A DNA stretch of 63,130 nt from Betaproteobacteria bacterium (GTDB taxonomy: Bacteria; Pseudomonadota; Gammaproteobacteria; Burkholderiales; Burkholderiaceae_A). Positions 50,168 through 58,461 of this stretch are shown here, in pieces; positions within the stretch are counted from its first letter, which is position 1; each line of letters opens with the position of its first letter. The position numbers and the translations under genes were made by a program. Under the pieces are notes generated by a model that saw only the letters and a list, made by a program, of their open reading frames with translations, searched no databases and was not told where the DNA came from. The DNA is taken from NCBI GenBank assembly GCA_016868305.1, contig VGHK01000009.1:1-63130 (forward strand), read 5' to 3'.

Positions 50168-50956
50168 ATGTCTCAGTACCAGACCCTGGAGATCGAACAT
50201 CGCAACGGCGTTGCTACCCTCTGGATGAATCGTCCCGAGGTCTTCAATGCCTTTAATGAGCAGCTGATCGATGAGCTCGGTGCTGCCTGTCAGGCACTGG
50301 ATGCAGATGCCTCGGTACGGGTGGTGGTGCTTGCCGGAAGGGGCAAGAACTTTTCTGCCGGGGCCGACCTCAACTGGATGCAGCGCGCGGCGGAATCTTC
50401 CCAGGAAGACAACTATGCCGATGCCATGAAGTTTTCCGGCATGCTGCGGGGCCTCTCCGAGATGTCAAAGCCCACGATTGCCCGGGTACAGGGCGCCGCC
50501 CTCGGTGGTGGCACCGGCCTTACCGCCGCCTGCGATATGGCGGTTGCGGCCGACAACGCTTTTTTTGCCACCTCTGAGGTGAAGTTCGGCATCATGCCCT
50601 CGGTCATCAGCCCCTATGTTCTGCGTGCCATTGGGCCGCGACAGGCGTATCGCTACTTTCAGACTGCCGAGCGGATTTCGGCCGAGCGCGCCCGAGAGAT
50701 TGGGCTTGTGCACGAGGTGGCGAGCGTAGAGTCTCTGGATGCCAAGATTAACGAAATTGTTCAGGCCATTCTTATCGGCGGGCCCCTAGCGCAAAAGGCA
50801 TCGAAAGACCTGATCCGCGCGGTGGTGGGCCAGCCCATTGCCGATGCGGTCAGTGCCGAAACCGCACGCCGCATCGCTGCACTGCGGGCCACGCCCGAGG
50901 CCAAGGAGGGCTTTGCCGCATTCCTAGCGAAACGCCCTGCTGCTTGGATTCCCTAA
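50168..50956 (+). CDS. LiuC-like crotonase (methylglutaconyl-CoA hydratase type)
   Basis: The 262-residue crotonase has RGKNFSAGADLNWMQRAA and the ending FATSEVKFGIMPSVISPYVLRAIG, which is the LiuC/methylglutaconyl-CoA hydratase pattern. The first catalytic Glu of ordinary hydratases (GGGxE) is a Gly-Leu in GGGTGLTA, while the second (SEVK) is kept. Its place inside the paa operon is unexpected for leucine catabolism; it may serve this pathway instead. Start ATG 50168 was chosen over a 6-codon upstream extension. Confidence 0.85.
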   Translation: MSQYQTLEIEHRNGVATLWMNRPEVFNAFNEQLIDELGAACQALDADASVRVVVLAGRGKNFSAGADLNWMQRAAESSQEDNYADAMKFSGMLRGLSEMSKPTIARVQGAALGGGTGLTAACDMAVAADNAFFATSEVKFGIMPSVISPYVLRAIGPRQAYRYFQTAERISAERAREIGLVHEVASVESLDAKINEIVQAILIGGPLAQKASKDLIRAVVGQPIADAVSAETARRIAALRATPEAKEGFAAFLAKRPAAWIP

Positions 50957-50980
50957 GACACCCTAAGACACCCCAAGACA
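50951..50980. repeat. 10-bp tandem repeat upstream of paaA
   Basis: Units CCCTAAGACA (50951-50960 and 50961-50970) and CCCCAAGACA (50971-50980) are followed by a decayed CCCAAAAAAG. The first unit contains the TAA stop of the LiuC-like gene. The unit length equals that of the array before paaK, but the sequence differs. Confidence 0.75.
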
Positions 50981-51072
50981 CCCAAAAAAGGCACAACGAT
51001 CTACTCTCGTTTTGATTCAGCGCAAAGTGACATCGCCGTTAACTTTTTATCCTTCTAGAAAGGACCCTGCCC

Positions 51073-52080
51073 ATGTACACACAGTCATTTACCACAGACA
51101 CCACCACACTCAAGTCAGTCGAGCGGAGCTCTGCTGAAGACGCCGCCAAAATGGCGGTATTCGATACCAAGATCGATGCCGATGGACGTATTGAGCCGCA
51201 AGACTTTATGCCAGAGGCCTATCGCAAAACGCTGGTACGCCAGATCAGCCAGCATGCCCATAGCGAGATCGTTGGCATGCTGCCCGAGGGAAACTGGATC
51301 CTGCGGGCACCTTCGCTCAAGCGCAAGGCCATTCTCATTGCCAAGGTGCAAGACGAGGGCGGCCACGGGCTCTACCTGTATTCGGCAGCCGAGACCCTTG
51401 GCACCAGTCGTGATGAGCTGCTAGATGCCCTGCATACGGGCAAGGCCAAGTACAGCTCGATTTTTAACTATCCCACCCTTACCTGGGCCGATATCGGCGT
51501 GATTGGCTGGCTGGTCGATGGCGCTGCCATCATGAATCAGATTCCGCTCTGTCGTTGCTCTTACGGGCCCTATGCCCGGGCCATGGTGCGCATCTGCAAA
51601 GAAGAGTCGTTTCACCAGCGTCAGGGCTATGAGGCCCTGCTCACGATGATGAAGGGCAGCCAGGCCCAGCGCGATATGGTGCAGGATGCAGTAAACCGTT
51701 GGTGGTGGAAATGCCTGGCTATGTTTGGCCCCCCGGATAGCGACAGCCCGCACAGTGTCCAGGGCATGCGCTGGGGCATTAAGCGCATCAGTAACGACGA
51801 CCTGCGGCAGAAGTTTGTCGATGCCACGGTGCCTCAGGCCGAAGTATTGGGCGTCTCGCTGCCTGACCCCGACCTCAAATGGAATGAGACCCGTGGCCAC
51901 TACGACTACGGCCAGATCGACTGGGATGAGTTCTGGCAGACGGTCAATGGCCATGGCCCTTGTAACCGCGAGCGCCTGGCCACCCGCGTGCGTGCCCACA
52001 ACAACGGACAGTGGGTACGCGATGCGGCCCTAGCCTATGCCGAGAAACAACGCCAACGTGCCATGAAGGAGGCCGCATGA
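51073..52080 (+). CDS. paaA: Phenylacetyl-CoA 1,2-epoxidase subunit A
   Basis: The 335-residue oxygenase subunit has di-iron ligands in [20 protein letters not shown] and [16 protein letters not shown]. It is the catalytic subunit that epoxidises phenylacetyl-CoA with PaaB, C and E. It starts 116 bases after the LiuC-like gene, in a gap containing a tandem repeat and a TTTTGATTCAGCGC stretch. Confidence 0.97.
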   Translation: MYTQSFTTDTTTLKSVERSSAEDAAKMAVFDTKIDADGRIEPQDFMPEAYRKTLVRQISQHAHSEIVGMLPEGNWILRAPSLKRKAILIAKVQDEGGHGLYLYSAAETLGTSRDELLDALHTGKAKYSSIFNYPTLTWADIGVIGWLVDGAAIMNQIPLCRCSYGPYARAMVRICKEESFHQRQGYEALLTMMKGSQAQRDMVQDAVNRWWWKCLAMFGPPDSDSPHSVQGMRWGIKRISNDDLRQKFVDATVPQAEVLGVSLPDPDLKWNETRGHYDYGQIDWDEFWQTVNGHGPCNRERLATRVRAHNNGQWVRDAALAYAEKQRQRAMKEAA

Positions 52081-52379
52081 ACGAACCAACAAAGCAGCTC
52101 AAAGACTGGCCCTTGTGGGAGGTTTTTGTTCGCAGCAAGCAGGGCCTGGAGCATAAGCATTGCGGCAGCCTGCATGCTGCCGATGCCCGCCAGGCGCTCG
52201 ATATGGCCCGCGATGTCTATACCCGCCGCCAGGAAGGCGTGAGCATCTGGGTGGTGCAGTCCTCTCAAATTGTGGCCAACCGGCCCGATGAGAAAGAAGA
52301 GCTATTTGAGCCCAGCGCCGACAAGATCTATCGGCACCCCACGTTCTACGACATTCCTGAAGAAGTGGGGCATATGTAA
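52077..52379 (+). CDS. paaB: Phenylacetyl-CoA 1,2-epoxidase subunit B
   Basis: The 100-residue structural subunit shows [31 protein letters not shown], the PaaB hallmark, and the late [22 protein letters not shown]. Its ATG overlaps the paaA stop (ATGA at 52077-52080) and its stop overlaps the paaC start by one base. It holds the PaaAC core together. Confidence 0.97.
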   Translation: MNEPTKQLKDWPLWEVFVRSKQGLEHKHCGSLHAADARQALDMARDVYTRRQEGVSIWVVQSSQIVANRPDEKEELFEPSADKIYRHPTFYDIPEEVGHM

Positions 52380-53158
52380 TGGACCGAACCCCCTACCTTC
52401 TGCACCTTGCAGACAATGCCCTCATTCTTGGGCAGCGCAACGCCGAGTGGTGCGGTCACGGGCCTGTGCTTGAAGAGGATATCGCCCTGGCCAATATGAG
52501 CCTCGACCTCATCGGCCAGGCCCGCCTGCTCTATCAAGAAGTCGCCAAAGACCGCGGCCAGGACTGCACCGAAGACAGCCTAGCCTACTTTCGCGACACG
52601 GCGGCTTTTCGAAACTACACGCTTCTGGAGCTTCCGCACTCAAGCCCCGTCGTCGGCTACGGCCATGCCGAGCCCGATTATGGCGTCACGATCGTGCGCA
52701 ACTTTCTATATAGCGCACTCATGGTCCTAGTCTGGGAGGCGCTGCAGCAGTCGAAAGACAAGACCCTTGCTGCGATTGCCGAGAAGTCGTTCAAAGAAAC
52801 CCGCTACCACCTGCGGCATTCCCGCGACTGGCTCGTGCGTCTTGGCGATGGCACTGATGAGTCGCATCGCCGCATGCAAGAGGCGGTCGACTATCTCTAT
52901 GGCTTTACCCAGGAGTTCTGGACGCGCCATCCGGTGGAAGAAGAGGCAGTACAGGCCGGGATTGGTGTCGATGTCTCTGGCCTGCGTGTCGACTGGGATG
53001 AGATCGTCGATTCGGCGCTGGCCGAGGCAACGCTAAGAAAGCCTGCCGAAGGCGGCTATGTGAGTCAGGGTAAGTTTGGGCATCACTCTGAGCATCTCGA
53101 CTATGTGCTGCATGAGATGCAGAGCCTGGCCCGGGCCCATCCTGGTGCCACCTGGTAG
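52379..53158 (+). CDS. paaC: Phenylacetyl-CoA 1,2-epoxidase subunit C
   Basis: The 259-residue ferritin-fold subunit has LADNALILGQRNAEWCGHGPVLEEDIALANMSLDLIGQARLLY and YHLRHSRDWLVRLGDGTDESHRRMQEAVDYLY. PaaC is the non-catalytic structural partner of PaaA. It overlaps paaB by one base and ends 27 bases before paaD. Confidence 0.97.
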   Translation: MDRTPYLLHLADNALILGQRNAEWCGHGPVLEEDIALANMSLDLIGQARLLYQEVAKDRGQDCTEDSLAYFRDTAAFRNYTLLELPHSSPVVGYGHAEPDYGVTIVRNFLYSALMVLVWEALQQSKDKTLAAIAEKSFKETRYHLRHSRDWLVRLGDGTDESHRRMQEAVDYLYGFTQEFWTRHPVEEEAVQAGIGVDVSGLRVDWDEIVDSALAEATLRKPAEGGYVSQGKFGHHSEHLDYVLHEMQSLARAHPGATW

Positions 53159-53185
53159 AACGGTTTTTGGGCCACCGAATCCACT

Positions 53186-53791
53186 ATGTCTGAACACGCA
53201 GCCCCTATTTCCCCCGGCCAGGCCGTCAACGAGGTTGTGGCGCGTGCATGGCGGGTACTCGACTCGGTCACCGATCCTGAGATACCGGTGGTCTCTCTTA
53301 AAGAGCTGGGGGTGCTGCGCGACATTCGCCAGGATAGTGATGGCATTTCGGTGGTAATCACCCCCACCTACAGTGGATGTCCGGCAATGCATCAGATGGA
53401 AGAGGACATTCAAGCCGCGCTGGTGCGTGAGGGCATAGCGGCCAAAGTAGTCACGCAGTTGGCACCGGTCTGGACCACCGACTGGATCACCGAGGCGGCA
53501 AAGCAAAAGCTGCTTGACTACGGCATCGCGCCTCCCCATGCCACCTTGCATGGGCAGTCAGGAGAAAATGCTGGGCATGCCGCAGACGGCCCGCGGGCGG
53601 GCTCGGCAGTTCCCATTCGCATCAAGGCCCGGCGGCAGTCCCTGCACGAAGTAGATAGCGCCCCGGTGGTCTGCCCGCACTGTGGCTCAGAGAACACCAC
53701 AGAGACATCCCACTTTGGCTCAACGGCCTGCAAGGCGCTTTACCGATGCCTCGACTGCCGCGAGCCCTTTGACTATTTCAAGCCTTTTTAG
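53186..53791 (+). CDS. paaD: Epoxidase maturation factor PaaD
   Basis: The 201-residue protein has an MIP18/DUF59 domain (WRVLDSVTDPEIPVVSLKELGVLRDI, then YSGCPAMHQMEEDI) and a C-terminal zinc-finger-like CPHCG...CLDCREPFDYFKPF. It is thought to assist Fe-S insertion into the epoxidase. It is longer than the usual 165 residues or so because of a Gly/Ala-rich linker (about 125-155) between the two parts. Confidence 0.93.
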   Translation: MSEHAAPISPGQAVNEVVARAWRVLDSVTDPEIPVVSLKELGVLRDIRQDSDGISVVITPTYSGCPAMHQMEEDIQAALVREGIAAKVVTQLAPVWTTDWITEAAKQKLLDYGIAPPHATLHGQSGENAGHAADGPRAGSAVPIRIKARRQSLHEVDSAPVVCPHCGSENTTETSHFGSTACKALYRCLDCREPFDYFKPF

Positions 53792-53940
53792 CGCCCAGCT
53801 TCTGTAAATGATGCGCGAGAACCATAAGAAACACGCGAAACCTACCTAACCTTCCTAGCCTGGGCAAACGACGAATACGCTATCTCGTTAGACCACATCA
53901 ACGCATCGGTAACCAATATTCATCTGCTGGAGATACCACT

Positions 53941-55035
53941 ATGGCCGTACAGTTTCATTCGCTTGCTGTAAAGCGGGTTAGTCCCGAAGCCGCTGGGTCG
54001 GTGGCAATCACGTTTGCCATTCCTAAGGAAAAAAAATCCGACTTCGACTTCGCGCCCGGTCAGTTTCTAACGCTCAAGGCCACGGTCGATGGCCAGTCCG
54101 TGCGGCGCACCTATTCCATTAGCAGCCCGCGCAGCCGGTTCGAATTTGATAACGAACTAGAGATCGGGATTCGCCCGGTACAAGGCGGCCTCTTCTCCAA
54201 CTGGGCGGTGCGTAGCCTTAAAGAAGGCGATCAGATTGAGGTCATGCCCCCCGATGGCCGGTTTACGGTGAAAAAGCAGCGTGCCATTCACCGCGTGGGT
54301 TTTGCCGCTGGGTCTGGCATCACGCCTATTCTTTCGATTGCCGCAACCACCCTCGAAGACCAGCCAGACTCCAAGTTCACCCTGGTCTATGGCAATCGTC
54401 AGATGTCTACGGTTATGTTTAATGAGGCCTTGCAAGACCTTAAAGACCAGTTTCCGCAGCGACTTACGCTGATTCATGTTCTGTCCCGACAGGCCCAGGA
54501 GGTGGATCTTCTGCAGGGCCGTATCGATGGGCCGAAGGTGCATGCCATGGTAAAGGCTTTGCTGCCTGCGGCGAGCATGGACGAGGTCTTTATCTGTGGC
54601 CCGGAGTCGATGATCTTGGCCACCCAGGCCGCCCTTATTGCGGCGGGCGTGCCCGAGAGCCGGGTCTACACCGAGCGGTTTACCAGCGGTGCTGCCCAGG
54701 CGGCCAAGGTACAGTCCGATACCGATGCCAGGGTTACCAAGTCGATCAGCCAGAAGCCCGTGGCCCTTACCGTGCAGGTCGATGGTAAGGGCCACGAGCT
54801 GCGCATGGGCCGCGACGAAAAGGTGCTCGATGCTGCCTTGTCTCTGGGCCTTGACCTTCCGTATTCCTGCAAGGCCGGTGTCTGCTGTACCTGCCGGGCC
54901 AAGGTGCTAGAGGGCTCGGTGGAAATGGACAAAAACTTCACCCTGGAGAAAGACGAGATGGACCAGGGCTATGTCTTAAGCTGCCAGGCGCGCCCGATCA
55001 GCGACCATCTGGTGATTAGTTTTGACGAACGTTAA
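53941..55035 (+). CDS. paaE: Phenylacetyl-CoA 1,2-epoxidase reductase PaaE
   Basis: The 364-residue protein has an FNR-type FAD domain with RRTYSISSP, an NADPH domain, and a C-terminal plant-type 2Fe-2S ferredoxin (SCKAGVCCTCRAKV, then LSCQA). It supplies electrons to PaaABC. It is separated from paaD by 149 bases containing no gene, so it may have extra control. Confidence 0.97.
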   Translation: MAVQFHSLAVKRVSPEAAGSVAITFAIPKEKKSDFDFAPGQFLTLKATVDGQSVRRTYSISSPRSRFEFDNELEIGIRPVQGGLFSNWAVRSLKEGDQIEVMPPDGRFTVKKQRAIHRVGFAAGSGITPILSIAATTLEDQPDSKFTLVYGNRQMSTVMFNEALQDLKDQFPQRLTLIHVLSRQAQEVDLLQGRIDGPKVHAMVKALLPAASMDEVFICGPESMILATQAALIAAGVPESRVYTERFTSGAAQAAKVQSDTDARVTKSISQKPVALTVQVDGKGHELRMGRDEKVLDAALSLGLDLPYSCKAGVCCTCRAKVLEGSVEMDKNFTLEKDEMDQGYVLSCQARPISDHLVISFDER

Positions 55036-55057
55036 TCGCGGCGAAATCAACGGTGGG

Positions 55058-55116
55058 TTGATCGCGAGTCGATCATGCCTTGTTCTGAAGTGGCTGCTTG
55101 ATCGCGTGTTGATCAA
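55058..55116. repeat. Two TTGATC-N7-GATCA dyads, 40 bp apart
   Basis: TTGATCGCGAGTCGATCA (55058-55075) and TTGATCGCGTGTTGATCA (55098-55115) agree at 16 of 18 positions and are exactly 40 bases apart. Each is a dyad; the second extends to TTGATC/GATCAA (55098-55103 and 55111-55116). They sit in the 84-base gap between the convergent ends of paaE and a small minus-strand gene. A protein-binding site or a structured 3' end would both fit. Confidence 0.65.
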
Positions 55117-55119
55117 CCG

Positions 55120-55620
55120 CTAATCAAGCATGGGCTCGACAAAGTGCCTGTTGATCGACCTTACACGTAGACCACCGCGCTGCGGATAAAGACGGCGCAG
55201 CGACAGAAGCGCAGATTCTTCACACTTGCCGTAGACCTGCACTGTCTCGGTATCAATAAGCCGCTCGCCGGGGGCCTGTGGGTTCTCATACTCATAGAGC
55301 ACCTGGGCAAAGTGCCAGGTACGACGCGGCTGCACAGCAACCGTCTGCACGCGACTGCGCCGGTGTCGGCGTGTGGCATGGGTTGACTGGGCCTCTGCCA
55401 TTGCGGTTTCATCGGGTTTTGTGATCCAAAAAAGCCGCAGCACCATAAGCGCAATGAGCACCCACCAGGCACTGTGGTAGACACTGACAAAGACGACCAC
55501 GGCCAGGCCAAGGCCTTCCCAAATCTCGAAGCCAAAAGGAAGGCAACGCGCGTTTGCAACAGCAGCGCGAACCAGGGCGCGCAACGAAGGGGTCTTGTTT
55601 GGCTGGGAAAAGGAGTTCAC
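55120..55620 (-). CDS. Unrecognised small membrane protein
   Basis: The 166-residue protein has a polar N-terminus, a strongly hydrophobic stretch at about 36-66 (possibly two helices: LGLAVVVFVSVYHSAWWVLI), then a basic cluster (HATRRHRRSR) and a soluble C-terminal half (WHFAQVLYEYENPQAPGERL, then SALLSLRRLYPQ). I do not recognise the family. It ends next to the paired dyads after paaE and lies downstream of the EamA transporter gene across an 82-base gap. Cytoplasmic side and function are unknown. Confidence 0.7.
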   Translation of the reverse strand: MNSFSQPNKTPSLRALVRAAVANARCLPFGFEIWEGLGLAVVVFVSVYHSAWWVLIALMVLRLFWITKPDETAMAEAQSTHATRRHRRSRVQTVAVQPRRTWHFAQVLYEYENPQAPGERLIDTETVQVYGKCEESALLSLRRLYPQRGGLRVRSINRHFVEPMLD

Positions 55621-55702
55621 AGGGGGCGATGGACTTTTATGCTGCCCTGTAGCGTAGTGAATGACTATGGGCGCGACAAGAATTCCCCTAAAGGTATGCC
55701 CC

Positions 55703-56680
55703 CTAGGGTTTCCCCGAGAGCTGTGGCTCGATGCGCAGGGCCCGACGTCGGTGCAATATCAGCCAGAGCCCAGCAGAGACAATCACTGCCATGCCTATCA
55801 ATGCAATGGCATCCGGTAGCTGGCCAAAAAGCAGCCAGCCCAGAGCGATCGCCCAGATCATTTGCAGGTAGACAAAGGGGGTCAGGCTGGCAGGCGGGGC
55901 CCGATAAAAGGAGAGAATAATCAAGAGGTGCCCCAGACCGCCAAGGATACCCGTAGCGCTCAGCAGCACGGCGCTCTGTACCGGTATTGTCTCGGGAAAG
56001 CCTTGGTAGGCAAGCAGCGCCGACGACACCACGGCACCAACCAGGGGACTGAAGAAAAGCGTGGTGAAGGCCGAATCCTGGGTGAGCTTGCGGGTGAGCA
56101 GTTGATAAACAGCATTGGCCAGCGCCATGGCCATCACCAGTATGGCCGCCGGGTGAAAGACATCGGTGCCCGGGCGAACGATCAGCAGCACGCCTGAAAA
56201 GCCAATCGCCGCAATCCATTTGTCGCTCTTTGCCACCGACTCCCCGAGCACCTTCCAGGACAGCAGGGCCACCCAGATCGGTGCCGTGAAGGCCAGGGCC
56301 GATGCCTCGGCCAAGGGTAGCCACTGCACGGCGGCAAAAAAGAGTAGGGTGGTTAATGCCATGAGCAAAGACCGAACAAGCTGCAGTCCCGGTCGTGCAG
56401 AGACAAAAAACCGTGGTCCGGCAAAGGCATAGGCAATCGGTATCGACAGCAGCAGATGCCCTACATACCGCGACCATACCAAGAGCAAGAGGCCTGACTC
56501 GGAGAGCACCAGCTTTCCAACCCCGTCCAGGCCCGACAGGCAGAGTCCGGAGCCGACGAACAGGAGAAGGGCAAGCCGAAGCTGTTGCGTTTGAGACACG
56601 AAGGGGAGAGGGGAAAGTAAGGGCTGAAACGAGGCGACTAGCGCATCAACGGGCCATCTGGGCGGGCAGCCATTGGACAA
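55703..56680 (-). CDS. EamA/DMT-family transporter
   Basis: The 325-residue frame has about ten hydrophobic helices and typical DMT segments (SRYVGHLLLSIPIAYAFAGPRFF, LAEASALAFTAPIWVALLSWKVLGE). The listed frame starts at a TTG (56680) that overlaps dctM by 35 bases; a GTG at 56599 gives 298 residues, nearer the usual size. It is the last gene after dctM on the same strand and may export or import a metabolite of the operon. Confidence 0.88.
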   Translation of the reverse strand: MSNGCPPRWPVDALVASFQPLLSPLPFVSQTQQLRLALLLFVGSGLCLSGLDGVGKLVLSESGLLLLVWSRYVGHLLLSIPIAYAFAGPRFFVSARPGLQLVRSLLMALTTLLFFAAVQWLPLAEASALAFTAPIWVALLSWKVLGESVAKSDKWIAAIGFSGVLLIVRPGTDVFHPAAILVMAMALANAVYQLLTRKLTQDSAFTTLFFSPLVGAVVSSALLAYQGFPETIPVQSAVLLSATGILGGLGHLLIILSFYRAPPASLTPFVYLQMIWAIALGWLLFGQLPDAIALIGMAVIVSAGLWLILHRRRALRIEPQLSGKP

Positions 56681-57947
56681 TACCGGGGAACTGATAGATC
56701 AGAAGCACCGCAAGAACCATTAGCAGGAACATGGGGAAGGTTACCCGGGCAATATAGCCAAGGGGTCGCCCGGTCATGCCCTGAAGCACGAAAAGGTTAA
56801 ACCCCACGGGCGGGGTGATCTGGGCCATCTCCACCACGATGACCAGAAAGATGCCAAACCAGATCAGGTCGATGCCCGCTGCCGAAACAGTGGGAAGAAT
56901 GACCCCCATGGTGAGCACGATCATGGAGATGCCATCGAGAAAGCAGCCCAGCAGAATATAGAAGGCCATGATCACCAGAATGAGTTCAAACCGTGACAGG
57001 CCCATTTCAGCAATGGCCTCTGCGAGAAACCGGGGTAGCCCGATATAGCCCATGGCCAAGGTTAGGAAGGCAGCACCCGCCAGAATAAAGGCGATCATGC
57101 AGTACAGGCGCGTGGCGCCCATAAACGAGTCGGCTAGCGTCTTCCAGCTCAGTACGCCTTGGGCTGCCGCAATAATCAGGGCGCCCACCACCCCAACGGC
57201 CGCGGCCTCGGTGGCGGTGGCAATGCCAAAATAAATAGTACCCAGAACGCCGCCAATCAGGGCAATAATCGGGGCCAGCCGAAACAGAGCAACCAGCTTT
57301 TCAATGAGTCGGGCCGACCTGTCTTCGTGAGGAATTTTCGAAGGCGATACTAAAGACCAGACCACGATATAGCCTGAAAAGAGGGCTGCAAGCAGCAGCC
57401 CTGGCAATATCCCAGCGATAAAGAGCTTGGCAATCGATACCTCGGCAGTCACGCCATAGACGATCATGATGATCGAAGGCGGAATAAGCAGGCCCAGGGT
57501 GCCAGCACCGGCAAGGCTGCCGATTACTATGCCTTCGGGATAGCCGCGGCTCTTGAGCTCGGGCAGCGTTATTTTGCCAATCGTGGCGCAGGTGGCCGCG
57601 CTCGAGCCAGACACCGCTGCAAAGATCGTGCAGCCAAGAATATTGGTATGCAGCAGCCGGCCGGGAATACTGCCAAGCCAGGGCGCGAGACCCTTGAACA
57701 TGTCGTCTGAGAGGCGCGTACGAAACAGGATCTCGCCCATCAGAATGAATAAGGGCAATGCCGTAAGCGTCCAGCTTGAGGAGGCGCCCCAGATGGTCAC
57801 CGCCATGGCATCACCCGCCGGGCGGGCAGAAAACAGCGTCATGCCAATCCAGGCGACCCCGGCAAGCGTTAGGCCAACCCAGACACCGCTGGCAAGAATT
57901 AGAAACAGGCTCAAGACTAAGAGCCCGGCCATGGCAAACTCAGTCAT
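56646..57947 (-). CDS. dctM: TRAP transporter large permease (DctM)
   Basis: The 433-residue permease has many hydrophobic helices and DctM segments (ALPLFILMGEILFRT, GIVIGSLAGAGTLGLLIPPSIIMIVYG, LFLIVVVEMAQITPPVGFNLFVLQG). It forms the transport channel with DctQ and the periplasmic DctP. The start at 57947 (MTEFAMAGLLVLS) is the proper one; a longer frame runs into dctQ. It overlaps dctQ by 8 bases. Confidence 0.95.
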   Translation of the reverse strand: MTEFAMAGLLVLSLFLILASGVWVGLTLAGVAWIGMTLFSARPAGDAMAVTIWGASSSWTLTALPLFILMGEILFRTRLSDDMFKGLAPWLGSIPGRLLHTNILGCTIFAAVSGSSAATCATIGKITLPELKSRGYPEGIVIGSLAGAGTLGLLIPPSIIMIVYGVTAEVSIAKLFIAGILPGLLLAALFSGYIVVWSLVSPSKIPHEDRSARLIEKLVALFRLAPIIALIGGVLGTIYFGIATATEAAAVGVVGALIIAAAQGVLSWKTLADSFMGATRLYCMIAFILAGAAFLTLAMGYIGLPRFLAEAIAEMGLSRFELILVIMAFYILLGCFLDGISMIVLTMGVILPTVSAAGIDLIWFGIFLVIVVEMAQITPPVGFNLFVLQGMTGRPLGYIARVTFPMFLLMVLAVLLIYQFPGIVQWLPAQMAR

Positions 57948-58461
57948 GGCTAAAGCGCTCCGCGTCTGCAGGTGGCGCCTGATAGGTATAGGGTAGGCCG
58001 CGCAGGTGGGCAATGAGGCTGTCGATGACAGCAATGGCGAATATGGTGGCGCCCAAGGCCATGGCAGACTGCGGTATCCACAGCGGCGTGGCATCAAGGC
58101 TGGTAGAAATATCTTTGAACTGATACGACTGCAGCACCAGCCGAACACTAAAAAACGCGAGTAGTACCGCCAACAGGCTACTGGCCGATAAGGCCCAGAC
58201 CTCGATCCAAAACCCCAGCCGGCCCTTGGCGCGGCTTAAAAAGAGCGTGACCCGAATATGCTCATTGCGCTTAAAGGTATGGGCCATCGCCAGAAAAGCA
58301 CAGGCAGCCATAAAGTAGCCCGCATAGCCGTCGATGCCCGAGACACGAAAGTCAAATTCTCTGCTGGCAATAGTGACGAGCACCGTGACCAGCAGAGCGG
58401 CCATGAACAGCGCGGCCAGTAAGCCCGCGCCGTCATAGACTCGGTCGAGAAAACGCCGCAT
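57940..58461 (-). CDS. dctQ: TRAP transporter small permease (DctQ)
   Basis: The 173-residue protein has four hydrophobic segments and the DctQ pattern FRVSGIDGYAGYFMAACAFLAMAHTFKRNEHIRVTLFLSRA. The ATG at 58461 shares one base with the dctP stop (TGATG), giving tight coupling; an in-frame TTG one codon earlier is possible. Confidence 0.95.
   Translation of the reverse strand: MRRFLDRVYDGAGLLAALFMAALLVTVLVTIASREFDFRVSGIDGYAGYFMAACAFLAMAHTFKRNEHIRVTLFLSRAKGRLGFWIEVWALSASSLLAVLLAFFSVRLVLQSYQFKDISTSLDATPLWIPQSAMALGATIFAIAVIDSLIAHLRGLPYTYQAPPADAERFSHD

Noticed and set aside
53186-53791. Possible frameshift or fusion in paaD because it is longer than usual
   Set aside because: The frame is continuous and both the MIP18 part and the zinc-binding tail are intact; the excess is a low-complexity linker.
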